Shown: positions 9,055-18,086, counted from the stretch's first letter. The stretch is 29,394 nucleotides of DNA from JAQUGA01 sp038210985 (GCA_038210985.1 JBBQWB010000033.1:1-29394); one strand, 5' to 3'. The notes: a model not told the origin generated them from the letters alone. Numbers and translations: made by a program.

Positions 9055-10989
9055 ATGAAAAAACTAAAAGTTCCTCTTTTTATTTCGTTTTTATTAAAAA
9101 CATACGCTTGTTTTATGTTGATATTATTTTTGTTTCGAATGGTGTTGTTTTTAATGCACATCAACTTATGGAAACACGAAGATTTTTCAACTATTATAGA
9201 GTCTGTTTTTGTGGGTTTTCGATACGATAATGTGATTATCCATTATATTATGGCAATTCCAATACTTCTTTTGTTAGTGGGTTTTATTTCCCATAAAATT
9301 GAAAAATGGATGTTGCTATTTTCTAAATATTGGATTTTTGCGTTAAGTAGTTTCTGTTTTATAATTGCTGCCGCAGATATTCCTTTTTTTCAATTTTATA
9401 ATACTAGAGTAACCATTACCATTTTAAGTTGGAATGATACTCCTTTACTGATGCTAAAAGCTGTTTTTACAAATTTTTGTTATGTTTTTTATTTTTTAGT
9501 TGGATTAGCGATGGTTTTTGCATGGTATAAATGCCTGTCTGCAATTACTAAAAAAGCAATTCAATCCATTGGTAATGTTCCTGTTAAAAAGCGTATAATA
9601 CAAAAAATAGTACTTGGAATAATCCTTCCAATAATTATGTTTTTTAGCATTCGCGGTCAAATAAACTTAAACTACATGCCAATAGGAGTTAAAAATGCAT
9701 ATTATTGTGATAATTCATTTTTAAATCAGATGGGTTTAAATCCTGTTTTTACATTTATTTTTAGCTTTAAGGACGATAAAATTTCGTTAATGGATTTGGA
9801 TACAGCATACTTAATTGCATCGAATGAATTGGGAGTAAATTCTGGAAAACATCATAGCATTGAACGAAAGATAGAATTTGACACACTTCCTACATATAAA
9901 AATGTTGTTTTGGTAATTGTTGAAAGTTTAAGTGCTGAGCGTTTGGAATATTATGGCAACACTTCCGAGTTAACTCCTTTTATAGATTCGTTAACTCAAA
10001 AGTCACTGTTTTTTCCAAACACTTATTCTGCTGGAATTCACACATATAATGGAATATTTTCGAGTTTATATGCATTGCCAGCTTTGCTTGGGCGAAATCC
10101 GATGACGAATGTATCCAGCTCGAACCAAAAATACGATGGATTACCAGTTCAACTTCAAAATTTGGGCTATAAAACCTTGTTTTTTTGTCCAAACAACAAG
10201 GATTTTGATAATTTAGGAAGTTTTTTAAAATCGAATGGATATGATGATGTGGTTGATGAAGCCTCTTATCCATCCGAAAAAATTGTCAGTGGATGGGGAG
10301 TTGCAGATGATTTTTTGTTTGAAAACGGAATTAATGAAATTCGATCCAGAAAAATAAAACAGCCATTTTTTGCAACTTTTTTAACGGTTAGCACACATGC
10401 TCCATTTGTAATTCCTAAAGGTATTCCTTTTAAGCCCAAAGCTTCGGATATTAGCGATCAAATATATCAATATACCGATTGGTCGATTCAAAAGTTTTTA
10501 GATTTGGCTTCCAGGGAACCTTGGTTTTCAAACACAATATTTGTTTTTGTTGCCGACCATGGACAAAACTTTGATCCAACATACGAAATGCCTTTATCAT
10601 ACCACCAAATTCCTTTGATGTTTTACTCCCCTTCGTTTATTCGGGCACGAATAGATAATCGTTTTGCCCTTCAAACAGATATATATCCAACGATAATGGG
10701 TCTATTAAAAATTCCATATTTGAATTCCACTCCAGGAGTTGACTTGATAAATGATAAAGCTCGTCCTTATGCCTATTTTAGTGCCGACAATAAAATTGGA
10801 ATTGTGGATTCTTCCTATTTTTATATTTGGCAAAGCAGTGGCCGCGAAAAAATGTATCACTATCCAAGTAAAAGTACAAAGGATGAATTTTTACAGCAGC
10901 AAAATCGAATTAAAGACATGAAAAATTACGCATTTTCGTTTATTCAGATAAGCGATGATCTTTTAAAACAAAAAAGAAATAACAGATAA
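9055..10989 (+). CDS. LTA-synthase-like membrane sulfatase-fold enzyme
   Basis: The protein has 644 residues. The N-terminal part holds about five hydrophobic membrane segments (roughly 8-36, 60-80, 92-112, 138-158, 185-203). An alkaline-phosphatase/sulfatase-fold domain follows, which would face the periplasm. In it, NVVLVIVESLSAERLEYYG (Glu290) gives the first metal ligand, YSAGIHTYNGIF places Thr330 at the position of the catalytic threonine of LtaS, and VFVADHGQ (Asp501, His502) gives further metal ligands. This architecture is that of lipoteichoic acid synthase and related phosphoglycerol or phosphoethanolamine transferases. A Gram-negative host should have no lipoteichoic acid, so the substrate is more likely another envelope lipid or glycan. 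The exact substrate is not readable. Confidence 0.8.
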   Translation: MKKLKVPLFISFLLKTYACFMLILFLFRMVLFLMHINLWKHEDFSTIIESVFVGFRYDNVIIHYIMAIPILLLLVGFISHKIEKWMLLFSKYWIFALSSFCFIIAAADIPFFQFYNTRVTITILSWNDTPLLMLKAVFTNFCYVFYFLVGLAMVFAWYKCLSAITKKAIQSIGNVPVKKRIIQKIVLGIILPIIMFFSIRGQINLNYMPIGVKNAYYCDNSFLNQMGLNPVFTFIFSFKDDKISLMDLDTAYLIASNELGVNSGKHHSIERKIEFDTLPTYKNVVLVIVESLSAERLEYYGNTSELTPFIDSLTQKSLFFPNTYSAGIHTYNGIFSSLYALPALLGRNPMTNVSSSNQKYDGLPVQLQNLGYKTLFFCPNNKDFDNLGSFLKSNGYDDVVDEASYPSEKIVSGWGVADDFLFENGINEIRSRKIKQPFFATFLTVSTHAPFVIPKGIPFKPKASDISDQIYQYTDWSIQKFLDLASREPWFSNTIFVFVADHGQNFDPTYEMPLSYHQIPLMFYSPSFIRARIDNRFALQTDIYPTIMGLLKIPYLNSTPGVDLINDKARPYAYFSADNKIGIVDSSYFYIWQSSGREKMYHYPSKSTKDEFLQQQNRIKDMKNYAFSFIQISDDLLKQKRNNR

Positions 10990-11062
10990 AAGTTTTGTCA
11001 ATAAATTATTTTGAAGATTTTATATTAAATTAGCGGTCAGATATAAACACACAATCAAATTT

Positions 11063-14002
11063 ATGAAAAAAAGAACATTTATTTTTAGTATTTTAATGCT
11101 GTTTATTGGCATTAGTATCACATTGGGGCAAAATATTAACCCCTATTGTCAGGACGGGAAGTTATACTTTAAAATCAAGGGGAATCAGCCTATTCCTTTT
11201 AGTGTGTCAAATGGTGTTGTGGATTTAAAAAACACAACTTTTTTTGGCAACACTATCGAATTATTCAATGTTAAATCGGTAAAAAATCCTTTTTACACTT
11301 CAAAAAACGAGGTGTTAGATCGAATTTTTTTAATTGATTTTTTGGAAACTGAAAAAATCGATGATTTTATTCAGATTTTATCGACTAAAAGTCAGGTTCA
11401 ATATGCCGAAAAAGCTCCTTATTTTCAGATTACCTATAAGCCAAATGATCCTAATTATACTACTGCAGCAAACAATTGGCATTTAAAGAAAATTTGGGCG
11501 GATACCGCTTGGAATATTACAAAAGGAGATACAAACATTATGGTTGCCGTTATCGACAATGCAATTTTTGTGAATCACCCAGATTTAGTTGGAAAAGTAA
11601 AAGTTGCAATTGACTTAGCCGATGGGGACAACGATCCTACACCGCCAACTTTTGCTACCGCTCAAAGCCCTGTTTGGTCGCATGGCACGCACACATCAGG
11701 TTTAGTTGGAGCTACTTCCGATAATGGTGTTGGAAATCCTTCCATTGGATATGACATTAGCTTGATGGCTATTAAAGCAGGAAAAGATGCCGATGGAGGT
11801 TCGGGTGCAACACATATGTATGAAGGCATAAACTATGCAGCCGATAATGGAGCACGAGTTATTAGTATGTCCCTTGGTGGACCACTTTATTTTGAAACAA
11901 TGCAGTTAATTATCGATTATGCATATAATAAAGGTTGTGTAATTGTTGCAGCAGCTGGAAATAATGGTGCAGGTGATGAAGACCAAAACAATGTAAATTA
12001 TATAGGCTATCCAGCAGCTTGTAATCACGTTATTGCTGTTGGTGCAACAAATGGGAACGATAAAAAAGCAAGTTTTTCGGAATTTGGAACTTGGATAGAT
12101 GTTGTGGCTCCAGGTGGCTTCCAAAACGATGGTGGAATAATTGACGTTCTTATGAATAATAGTGTATACAGCACCGCTTATTCAAGTGCTACTGGTGGAT
12201 ATGTTAAAATGCAAGGAACTTCAATGGCTTGCCCAATTGTTGCTGGTTTATGTGGATTAATGCTTTCGGTGGATACGAATTTAACCCCCGACAGACTTAC
12301 TCACTTTTTAAAACTTAGTTGCGATAATATTGAGTCTCTTCAGGTTGCGGCTCATCAAGGGATGGTTGGAGCTGGACGCATAAACGCTTATAACGCAGTA
12401 AAAATGGTTCAAGATTCTATTAGCACATTAATTTGCAACTTTTCTGCAAACTCGAACTATACTGCTCCAAATACAAGCATAAATTTCACCGATCATTCTA
12501 TTGGAGCTCCTACCGCTTGGTTGTGGACATTTGAAGGTGGTGCACCTGAAACTTCAACCGAACAAAATCCTGAAATATTATACGAGAATGCAGGTTCTTT
12601 TATGGTTACTTTAATGGTAACTACCGATGCAGATACTTCCATTGAAGTAAAATCAAACTTTATTACCGTTACCACTCCTTCGCAAGGTAGCTCCGATTGG
12701 CATGAACAAGCAACTGGATTTGCTTCTATGTATCGTGGTGCAGTTGGTATTTCCATTGCAAATCCAAATGTTGCATGGATTAGTGTTGTGGATGGTACTA
12801 GTGGGCTGGCAATCAATGAGTTCTCGAAAACGGTAAACGGTGGAACTTTATGGGCTCCAGGTGTTATCAGCAATGCTCCAGCAGGATATTCTGTTGCACA
12901 TATTCAAGCATTAGATGAAAATAAAGCATTTGTTGCACTTTATCCTACTTCGGGTGGTGGTGGAAAAGTTTTTCACACTTCCGATGGTGGAACAGTTTGG
13001 GAAGAAATTCCAACAGGTGCTTTTACCAATACTGCAAGTTTTTTAGATGTCGTTCATTTCTTTAACGATAATGATGGCTTTGTAGTAGGAGACCCTGTGA
13101 ATAGTAAATTTGAGATACTTTATACTTCCGATGGTGGAGCAAATTGGACTTCAGTTGATGCAGCTGGTAGTCCTGCTATACTAAGTGGCGAAATGGCATG
13201 GACTGGAATGTATGAAGTAATTGGAAATACCGTTTGGTTTGGTACAAACAAAGGAAGAATTTTTAAATCCACCGACAAAGGACACACTTGGGCAGTTTTA
13301 ACTACGGGCATGAACGATATTCAAAAAATAACATTTAGCGATGAAAATAACGGCTTAATTCAGCAAATAGCATACAATCAAACTACTGGTGTAATCAGCA
13401 CATTTAAAACAAAATTTACTCAGGATGGCGGAACTACATGGACTTTAGTTACTCCTTCGGGTCCAATTTGGAAAGGCGATATTTCAGCGGTGCCTGGTTT
13501 TCCAGGAAGATATTTTTCGGTTGGAAGTGATGGAGCGGCACAAGCATCTCGCAAATATGGTTCATCCTATTCGACAAATTATGGATTGAGCTGGAATTTG
13601 ATTGATACTACAGTGCAGTATATTTGTGTTAAATTTTTGAACGAAAATTCTGGATGGGCAGGCGGATTTAGTGTTAGTGCCACATCTGGTGGTATTTACA
13701 AATGGATAGGCGAAATTAATGTTACAGCCATTGAAGCTCCAAAAAATAGGATTATCGAAACAAACGTTTATCCAAACCCATTCAATGATTATTTTAATAT
13801 TGAATTGTATAATTTAGAAAAATGTAATGTGGTTACAAAAATATACGATTTAACGGGTAAACTCATTCATTGCGAAAGTTTTGGACAAATGAAGGGGAAT
13901 GCCAGATTGAATTTGAACGTTGGTAGCTTGCCCAAAGGCATGTATATTTTAAATATCGAAGCAGGAAGCGAGCGAGTCAGTAAAAAAATTGTTCGACAAT
14001 AA
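11063..14002 (+). CDS. Secreted subtilisin-like (S8) protease with PKD, propeller-like and T9SS sorting domains
   Basis: The protein has 979 residues. A signal peptide occupies about 1-22 (ends ISITLGQ). A propeptide-like region follows, then the S8 domain at roughly 135-450 with Asp165 (VAVIDNA), His207 (SHGTHTSG), oxyanion Asn300 (AAAGNNG) and Ser387 (GTSMACP). All four key residues are present. A PKD domain at about 458-537 includes PTAWLWTFEGG. A repeat region of beta-propeller type (about 545-890) has three recurring phrases: TSDGGTVWEE, TSDGGANWTS and STDKGHTWAV. The last 75 residues (VYPNPFNDYFNIELY to the end SKKIVRQ) form a type A sorting domain of the type IX secretion system. The product should be exported and surface-attached or released, probably for protein degradation, which would fit a cell that ferments lysine. 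Confidence 0.92.
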   Translation: MKKRTFIFSILMLFIGISITLGQNINPYCQDGKLYFKIKGNQPIPFSVSNGVVDLKNTTFFGNTIELFNVKSVKNPFYTSKNEVLDRIFLIDFLETEKIDDFIQILSTKSQVQYAEKAPYFQITYKPNDPNYTTAANNWHLKKIWADTAWNITKGDTNIMVAVIDNAIFVNHPDLVGKVKVAIDLADGDNDPTPPTFATAQSPVWSHGTHTSGLVGATSDNGVGNPSIGYDISLMAIKAGKDADGGSGATHMYEGINYAADNGARVISMSLGGPLYFETMQLIIDYAYNKGCVIVAAAGNNGAGDEDQNNVNYIGYPAACNHVIAVGATNGNDKKASFSEFGTWIDVVAPGGFQNDGGIIDVLMNNSVYSTAYSSATGGYVKMQGTSMACPIVAGLCGLMLSVDTNLTPDRLTHFLKLSCDNIESLQVAAHQGMVGAGRINAYNAVKMVQDSISTLICNFSANSNYTAPNTSINFTDHSIGAPTAWLWTFEGGAPETSTEQNPEILYENAGSFMVTLMVTTDADTSIEVKSNFITVTTPSQGSSDWHEQATGFASMYRGAVGISIANPNVAWISVVDGTSGLAINEFSKTVNGGTLWAPGVISNAPAGYSVAHIQALDENKAFVALYPTSGGGGKVFHTSDGGTVWEEIPTGAFTNTASFLDVVHFFNDNDGFVVGDPVNSKFEILYTSDGGANWTSVDAAGSPAILSGEMAWTGMYEVIGNTVWFGTNKGRIFKSTDKGHTWAVLTTGMNDIQKITFSDENNGLIQQIAYNQTTGVISTFKTKFTQDGGTTWTLVTPSGPIWKGDISAVPGFPGRYFSVGSDGAAQASRKYGSSYSTNYGLSWNLIDTTVQYICVKFLNENSGWAGGFSVSATSGGIYKWIGEINVTAIEAPKNRIIETNVYPNPFNDYFNIELYNLEKCNVVTKIYDLTGKLIHCESFGQMKGNARLNLNVGSLPKGMYILNIEAGSERVSKKIVRQ

Positions 14003-14022
14003 TTTACTGTCCATGATAAATG

Positions 14023-14057
14023 AAAGAGGCTGTCGATTTCGACAGCCTCTTTTTTTT
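14023..14057 (+). terminator. Intrinsic terminator of the S8 protease gene
   Basis: AAAGAGGCTGTCG (14023-14035) is perfectly inverted at 14040-14052 with a 4-base loop and runs into an unbroken T-tract. It lies 20 bases after the protease stop codon. Confidence 0.92.
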
Positions 14058-14230
14058 ATGTAAAACTTCTTTACGTTTTAGAAATTTCTTTACGTAGATT
14101 TTTAATAAAGGAAATGAGTTTGTATTTGCAATTATAACATAATCTGGATGTTGTAGTTTTAGAGTCGAAGAAGTTTTTTAGATGGCACAAAGTTTGGCAA
14201 TATAAAACCAAATCATTAAAAATAACGACC

Positions 14231-14311
14231 ATGAAAATTAAAGAATTACACTTGTGGGGGATATACGTAGCAGCTTTAGCAATGTTGTTTTCATTAGTTA
14301 TCTTATTATAA
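14231..14311 (+). CDS. Possible 26-residue single-span membrane peptide
   Basis: A short ORF encodes MKIKELHLWGIYVAALAMLF followed by SLVILL and a TAA stop. It would be a short charged head plus one hydrophobic span. It lies between the S8 protease terminator and a second terminator-like hairpin at 14349-14380, which makes a small independent transcript plausible. No family is recognised and no clear ribosome binding site is seen. It could be chance; conservation of the frame in relatives would decide. The remainder of 14058-14348 shows no other gene. Confidence 0.35.
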   Translation: MKIKELHLWGIYVAALAMLFSLVILL

Positions 14312-14348
14312 AGCATTGCTTGCTAGTTTTTTCATAATATCCCTGATT

Positions 14349-14380
14349 AAAGAGGACTCACATGTGGGTTCTCTTTTTTT
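14349..14380 (+). terminator. Terminator-like hairpin with T-tract
   Basis: AAAGAGGACTCAC pairs with GTGGGTTCTCTTT (two G-T pairs) and is followed by TTTT. It sits after the small ORF and touches the 3' end of the archaemetzincin gene on the other strand, so it may serve both. Confidence 0.7.
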
Positions 14381-15023
14381 AGTGCATTAATTTTTTTAGT
14401 TTTTTTCTACACTCATCACAAAGTGCCTTTTGTTCATTATCTACCGATTTAATAGTTCCTTCGGCATCACGCATTATGCATTTTGTATTTGGACAGTGGC
14501 CAAGACCAAAATTATGACCTAATTCATGAATGACAACTTTCGAAAGTCGCTCGTTAAAATGCTGTTCGTTTATAGCACTAGGTTTTAGTCTAAATGAAGA
14601 TATTACACAGCTTCTACCGGGCATAAATCCTAAACCAAAAACGCCCCAATCGTTATATTTTCCGTTTGTACAAGAAATATCTTTTTCGGTAAGTCCAACC
14701 ATATAATCTATGTTTTGAGTCCGTTTTTGGAGTAAATAATCGAGTAATGTATCTGCGCGGTATCTATTTCGAGCTTTGTAGTAGGCTTTTGCTGGCAATG
14801 CTGAACCTTTTAAAATAACGACTTTATATCCGTAAAAATTCGCAACTTCTTTTTGTAGAAATACTAAAAGTGTTGAATCGAAATTACTTAAAGGATATAA
14901 TCCAATAGTTATTTCATGTGAGGTTGAATTGCTGATATGGGTGCTTTTAAACAATGGCATGTTGAATGAAAATAAAACTAAAAGCAGAAGTGTTGAAACC
15001 AATAAAATATATTTAATTTTCAT
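14379..15023 (-). CDS. Membrane-anchored archaemetzincin-like zinc protease
   Basis: The protein has 214 residues. A hydrophobic N-terminus (MKIKYILLVSTLLLLVLFSF) acts as a signal peptide or anchor. The catalytic motif HELGHNFGLGHC (His166, Glu167, His170, His176, Cys177) is followed by Cys182, the Met of CIM, and Cys202 and Cys205. This is the M54 archaemetzincin signature, in which three His bind the catalytic zinc and four Cys bind a second, structural zinc. All seven metal ligands are present. Archaeal and mammalian relatives are usually taken as soluble, so the export signal here is notable. Physiological substrates of the family are poorly known. It ends at a shared terminator and starts 237 bases from the divergent lysine cluster. 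Confidence 0.88.
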   Translation of the reverse strand: MKIKYILLVSTLLLLVLFSFNMPLFKSTHISNSTSHEITIGLYPLSNFDSTLLVFLQKEVANFYGYKVVILKGSALPAKAYYKARNRYRADTLLDYLLQKRTQNIDYMVGLTEKDISCTNGKYNDWGVFGLGFMPGRSCVISSFRLKPSAINEQHFNERLSKVVIHELGHNFGLGHCPNTKCIMRDAEGTIKSVDNEQKALCDECRKKLKKLMH

Positions 15024-15186
15024 TTTTCGATTGGTGTTTTAATGTTAAGTTTCACAAGGTTGTTGTTTTTCAACTTGCCTAATAGTTTTCAAAGATAGTA
15101 TTTTATTTTTAAATTCAATAGGTTTTTTTTTACAAAAATAGCATTTATATCGATGTGATTTTTCTCTATTTCATTTTCCCAATATA

Positions 15187-15217
15187 TTTGTTTTTACATC
15201 TATTTATTGTAACTTTG
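15187..15217 (+). promoter_or_regulatory. Bacteroidetes-type promoter of the lysine-fermentation cluster
   Basis: TTTG (15187-15190), 19 bases, then TAACTTTG (15210-15217) match the Bacteroidetes sigma consensus exactly. The atoD ATG lies 43 bases after the -7 element. No cobalamin or lysine riboswitch is recognisable between here and the ATG. Confidence 0.75.
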
Positions 15218-15260
15218 GCAAAATTTAATTTTGGTGGTAAATTAAAGAAAAATTATAGAT

Positions 15261-15908
15261 ATGAAAAAGTTTATTACAATGAACGAAGCCATCTTGAAAG
15301 TGAAAGATGGGATGCAAATAATGATTGGTGGATTTTTGGCTGCAGGCTCACCAAATGGAATAATTAAGGGACTTGTGGAGTCGGGCGTTAAAGACTTGAT
15401 AATTATTTGTAATGATACATCGTTTGCAGACAAAGGATTGGGTATGTTGATTGCCAATAAGCAGGTTAAAAAAGTTATCACTTCGCACATTGGTACCAAC
15501 AAGGCAACCATTGAACAGTATAACAACAAGGAAATAGAAGTTGAATTTGTACCTCAAGGAACGCTTGCAGAGCGAATTCGTTGTGGTGGTTCGGGGCTTG
15601 GAGGCGTTTTAACTCCAACAGGTGTGGGAACAGTGGCTCAGGAAGGCAAGCAGGTGATAAATTTGGATGGCAAAGATTATTTGCTCGAAAAAGCACTTAG
15701 AGCTGATTTGGCAATTGTTGGTGCAAGTATTGCCGACGAAGAAGGTAATTTGTTCTACAAAGGTACTACCCAAAATTTTAACCCTTTAATGGCGATGGCA
15801 GCTGATACTGTTATTGTCGAAGCCCAAGAAATTGTAAAAATTGGCGAAATACCTATGGAAAGCGTTCATACGCAAGCAATTTTTGTCGATTATATTGTAA
15901 AATCTTAA
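15261..15908 (+). CDS. atoD: Acetoacetate CoA-transferase, alpha subunit
   Basis: The 215-residue product belongs to the class I CoA-transferase alpha subunits: IMIGGFLAAGSPNGII (about 20-35) is the CoA-binding glycine segment, and FVPQGTLAERIRCGGSGLGG and GVGTVAQEGKQ are family landmarks. With AtoA (26708-27367) it should move CoA from an acyl-CoA donor to acetoacetate, activating the acetoacetate released by Kce. It is the first gene of the cluster behind a good promoter, while its partner subunit is almost 11 kb away near the end; these subunits are usually adjacent. Which acyl-CoA is the donor (butyryl-CoA or acetyl-CoA) cannot be read. Since the cluster seems to make no butyryl-CoA, acetyl-CoA is my inference. 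Confidence 0.9.
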   Translation: MKKFITMNEAILKVKDGMQIMIGGFLAAGSPNGIIKGLVESGVKDLIIICNDTSFADKGLGMLIANKQVKKVITSHIGTNKATIEQYNNKEIEVEFVPQGTLAERIRCGGSGLGGVLTPTGVGTVAQEGKQVINLDGKDYLLEKALRADLAIVGASIADEEGNLFYKGTTQNFNPLMAMAADTVIVEAQEIVKIGEIPMESVHTQAIFVDYIVKS

Positions 15909-15937
15909 AATCATTAATTTATTAAAAATATAAAGTT

Positions 15938-15942
15938 GGAGG
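15938..15942 (+). promoter_or_regulatory. Shine-Dalgarno site deciding the kat start
   Basis: GGAGG lies 5 bases ahead of the ATG at 15948, favouring that start over the TTG at 15936. Strong Shine-Dalgarno sites are uncommon in Bacteroidetes, so translation of this gene may be unusually efficient. Confidence 0.7.
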
Positions 15943-15947
15943 CTATT

Positions 15948-17192
15948 ATGTCAAAAAAATTAAAACTCGATCTTACTGAGAAGTATTATGAAGAAGCTCT
16001 AAAAGTTATTCCTGGTGCTGTTTTAGGGATTAGAAGACCTTATAATTTTGTACCTGGTGAATATCCCATATTTTTTGATAGTGCAAAAGGTGGAAGAGTA
16101 ACGGATGTGGACGGAAATGAATACATCGATATGCTTTGTGCATATGGACCAATTATTATTGGACACAGAGAAGAAGAAATTGATAATGCGGTTATTGATC
16201 AAATGCAAAACAAAGGCTTTTGTTTTTCTTTAACACAGCCAGTTCAAAATAAACTAGCACAAAAAGTTATTGATTTGATACCTTGTGCGGAGATGGCGGT
16301 TTTTGTGAAAACAGGTTCAGATGCTACTACAACTGCAATTAGAGTTGCTCGTGCAAATACCGATAGAACAAAGGTTATTCGTTGTGGTTATCATGGCTGG
16401 CACGACTGGTGTGTGGAAGTTAAGGGTGGTATTCCTGAAAAACTTTACGAAGATATTTATGAATTTCATTATAACAAGCTTGATGAGCTTGAAGACTTGA
16501 TGAAAAAACATGGCGACCAAACAGCCGCAATTATTATTACTCCAGTTGGTCACCCATTGGCAGAAAAAGTACAAATGCCTGCTCCTGGTTTTCTTGAAGG
16601 AGTTCGTGCATTAGCCGATAAATACGGTGCCATTCTTATTTTTGATGAAATACGAAGTGGATTCCGTTTCGACCTTGGTGGTGCTCAAAAAGTTTTTGGT
16701 GTAACCCCTGATTTATCGGTTTTTGGAAAAGCTATGGCAAATGGTTATCCTATTGGAGCAGTGGTTGGTAAGGAACGATTTATGAAAGTTTTAGCGGATA
16801 AAGTATTTTTATCCTCCACTTTCTTCCCCAATAGCTTGGAACAGATTGCTGCATTAAAAACCATCGAAATTCTTGAAAGAGATAATATCCTTGATGTAAT
16901 TAAAGCAAAAGGAAAAGTTTTTGGAGATAAAATAGAAGCAATTGTTAAAAAAACTGAGTGGGATATTGCACTTTCTGGAGCTCCATTAATGCCATTTATT
17001 ACTTTTAATAAAGATCCACAGAATTTATACAAAAAACTTCGTCCTGCATTTTACACAGAGCTAATTCGTAGAGGCGTATTTTTGCAACCATTCCACCACG
17101 GATATATTGCTTATCGTCACACCGATAAAGACTTGCAACATGCAGTAGATATGATAGAAGAATCATTGGGTGAGTTAAAAAAATATATTTAA
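15948..17192 (+). CDS. kat: Class III aminotransferase, likely 3-aminobutyryl-CoA (acyl-CoA beta-) transaminase
   Basis: The product has 414 residues in the glutamate-1-semialdehyde-aminomutase branch of fold-type I PLP enzymes. Key features are GSDAT (123-127, phosphate binding), CGYHGWHDW (146-154, ring stacking), IFDE (Asp233, pyridine nitrogen) and SVFGKAMANG (Lys261, Schiff base). It is not part of heme synthesis here: it lies 39 bases after atoD and 63 before kce, exactly where a lysine cluster needs an enzyme for 3-aminobutyryl-CoA, and no ammonia lyase (kal) is present. An acyl-CoA beta-transaminase known from a Cloacamonas lysine cluster has this role, converting 3-aminobutyryl-CoA and 2-oxoglutarate to acetoacetyl-CoA and glutamate. 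Family is certain from sequence; the substrate is inferred from context and that precedent. Confidence 0.82.
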   Translation: MSKKLKLDLTEKYYEEALKVIPGAVLGIRRPYNFVPGEYPIFFDSAKGGRVTDVDGNEYIDMLCAYGPIIIGHREEEIDNAVIDQMQNKGFCFSLTQPVQNKLAQKVIDLIPCAEMAVFVKTGSDATTTAIRVARANTDRTKVIRCGYHGWHDWCVEVKGGIPEKLYEDIYEFHYNKLDELEDLMKKHGDQTAAIIITPVGHPLAEKVQMPAPGFLEGVRALADKYGAILIFDEIRSGFRFDLGGAQKVFGVTPDLSVFGKAMANGYPIGAVVGKERFMKVLADKVFLSSTFFPNSLEQIAALKTIEILERDNILDVIKAKGKVFGDKIEAIVKKTEWDIALSGAPLMPFITFNKDPQNLYKKLRPAFYTELIRRGVFLQPFHHGYIAYRHTDKDLQHAVDMIEESLGELKKYI

Positions 17193-17216
17193 TCTGATTT
17201 ACAAATAAATCAGATT
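17191..17216 (+). repeat. Perfect 11-bp hairpin between kat and kce
   Basis: AATCTGATTTA (17191-17201) is inverted at 17206-17216 with a 4-base loop, overlapping the kat stop codon. It lacks a T-tract. It may stabilise or mark processing of the upstream mRNA, or act as a weak attenuator. Confidence 0.6.
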
Positions 17217-17255
17217 AAGTTTATCAAAGAAAAATTAACATAAAAAATTTAAACA

Positions 17256-18086
17256 ATGGAAAAACTGATTATTACAGCAGCAATTTGTGGAGCAGAAGTG
17301 CTTAAAGAACATAATCCTGCAATACCATATACTGTAAACGAGTGTGTGCGAGAGGCTAAATCAGCTTACCAAGCAGGTGCAAGTTTAATCCATCTACATG
17401 TTAGATGGGATGATGGCACTCCAACTCAAGATAAAGATAGATTTAAAGAGGTAATGGATGCAATAAGAGCAGAATTGCCAGATGTAATTATTCAACCTTC
17501 TACCGGAGGTGCGGTTGGAATGACAAATGACGAAAGATTACAGCCAACTGAGTTGAATCCCGAAATGGCAACTCTCGATTGTGGAACTTTAAATTTTGGT
17601 GGCGACGACGTTTTTACAAATACCGAAAATACCATTAAATATTTTGGCGAAAGAATGATCGAAAGAGGCATTAAACCTGAATTGGAATGTTTTGATAAAT
17701 CAATGATTGACATGGCGTTGCGTCTTCATAAAAAAGGTTTTATTAAAAGCCCAATGCATTTCGATTTGGTAATGGGAGTGAACGGCGGAATTACCGGCGA
17801 CCTCAGAGATTTTGTATTTTTAACCGACAGCTTACCTGCTGGTTCAACTTATACGGTTGCAGGTGTTGGCAGATTTGAATTCTCACTTGCAGTGGCTGCA
17901 ATTATTCATGGAGGCCATGTTAGAGTTGGATTTGAAGATAATGTGTACCTTTCAAAAGGAGTTCTTGCAAAATCAAACGGCGAACTTGTAGCCAAAGTTG
18001 TAAGAATGGCAAAAGAACTCGGAAGAGAAATTGCAACTCCTGCCGAAGCTCGTCAAATACTCGGACTTAAAGCAATTAAAAACTAA
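17256..18086 (+). CDS. kce: 3-keto-5-aminohexanoate cleavage enzyme
   Basis: This 276-residue BKACE-family TIM-barrel zinc enzyme condenses 3-keto-5-aminohexanoate with acetyl-CoA to give acetoacetate and 3-aminobutyryl-CoA. The zinc ligands His46 and His48 are seen in IHLHVRWD, the substrate-binding serine in PSTGG (Ser82), and the Glu/Asp pair in RVGFEDN (Glu227, Asp228, with Arg223 nearby). These correspond to the residues described for the Cloacamonas enzyme, with a shift of three at the last set. The usual length is about 275, so it is complete. It is followed after 28 bases by kdd1, the preceding step in the pathway. Confidence 0.94.
   Translation: MEKLIITAAICGAEVLKEHNPAIPYTVNECVREAKSAYQAGASLIHLHVRWDDGTPTQDKDRFKEVMDAIRAELPDVIIQPSTGGAVGMTNDERLQPTELNPEMATLDCGTLNFGGDDVFTNTENTIKYFGERMIERGIKPELECFDKSMIDMALRLHKKGFIKSPMHFDLVMGVNGGITGDLRDFVFLTDSLPAGSTYTVAGVGRFEFSLAVAAIIHGGHVRVGFEDNVYLSKGVLAKSNGELVAKVVRMAKELGREIATPAEARQILGLKAIKN

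Noticed and set aside
14071..14316. 81-codon frame on the minus strand between the S8 protease and archaemetzincin genes
   Set aside because: Low-complexity composition, no start context, and it overlaps the more plausible small ORF on the other strand.
15024..15260. Possible cobalamin or lysine riboswitch ahead of the B12-dependent pathway
   Set aside because: No B12-box-like sequence (GCCACTG) and no lysine-aptamer pattern could be found here or in 24140-24353.
15948..17192. Glutamate-1-semialdehyde aminomutase (hemL) for heme synthesis
   Set aside because: Fold family is the same, but it lies inside the lysine cluster at the position of the missing 3-aminobutyryl-CoA step, with no heme genes nearby.
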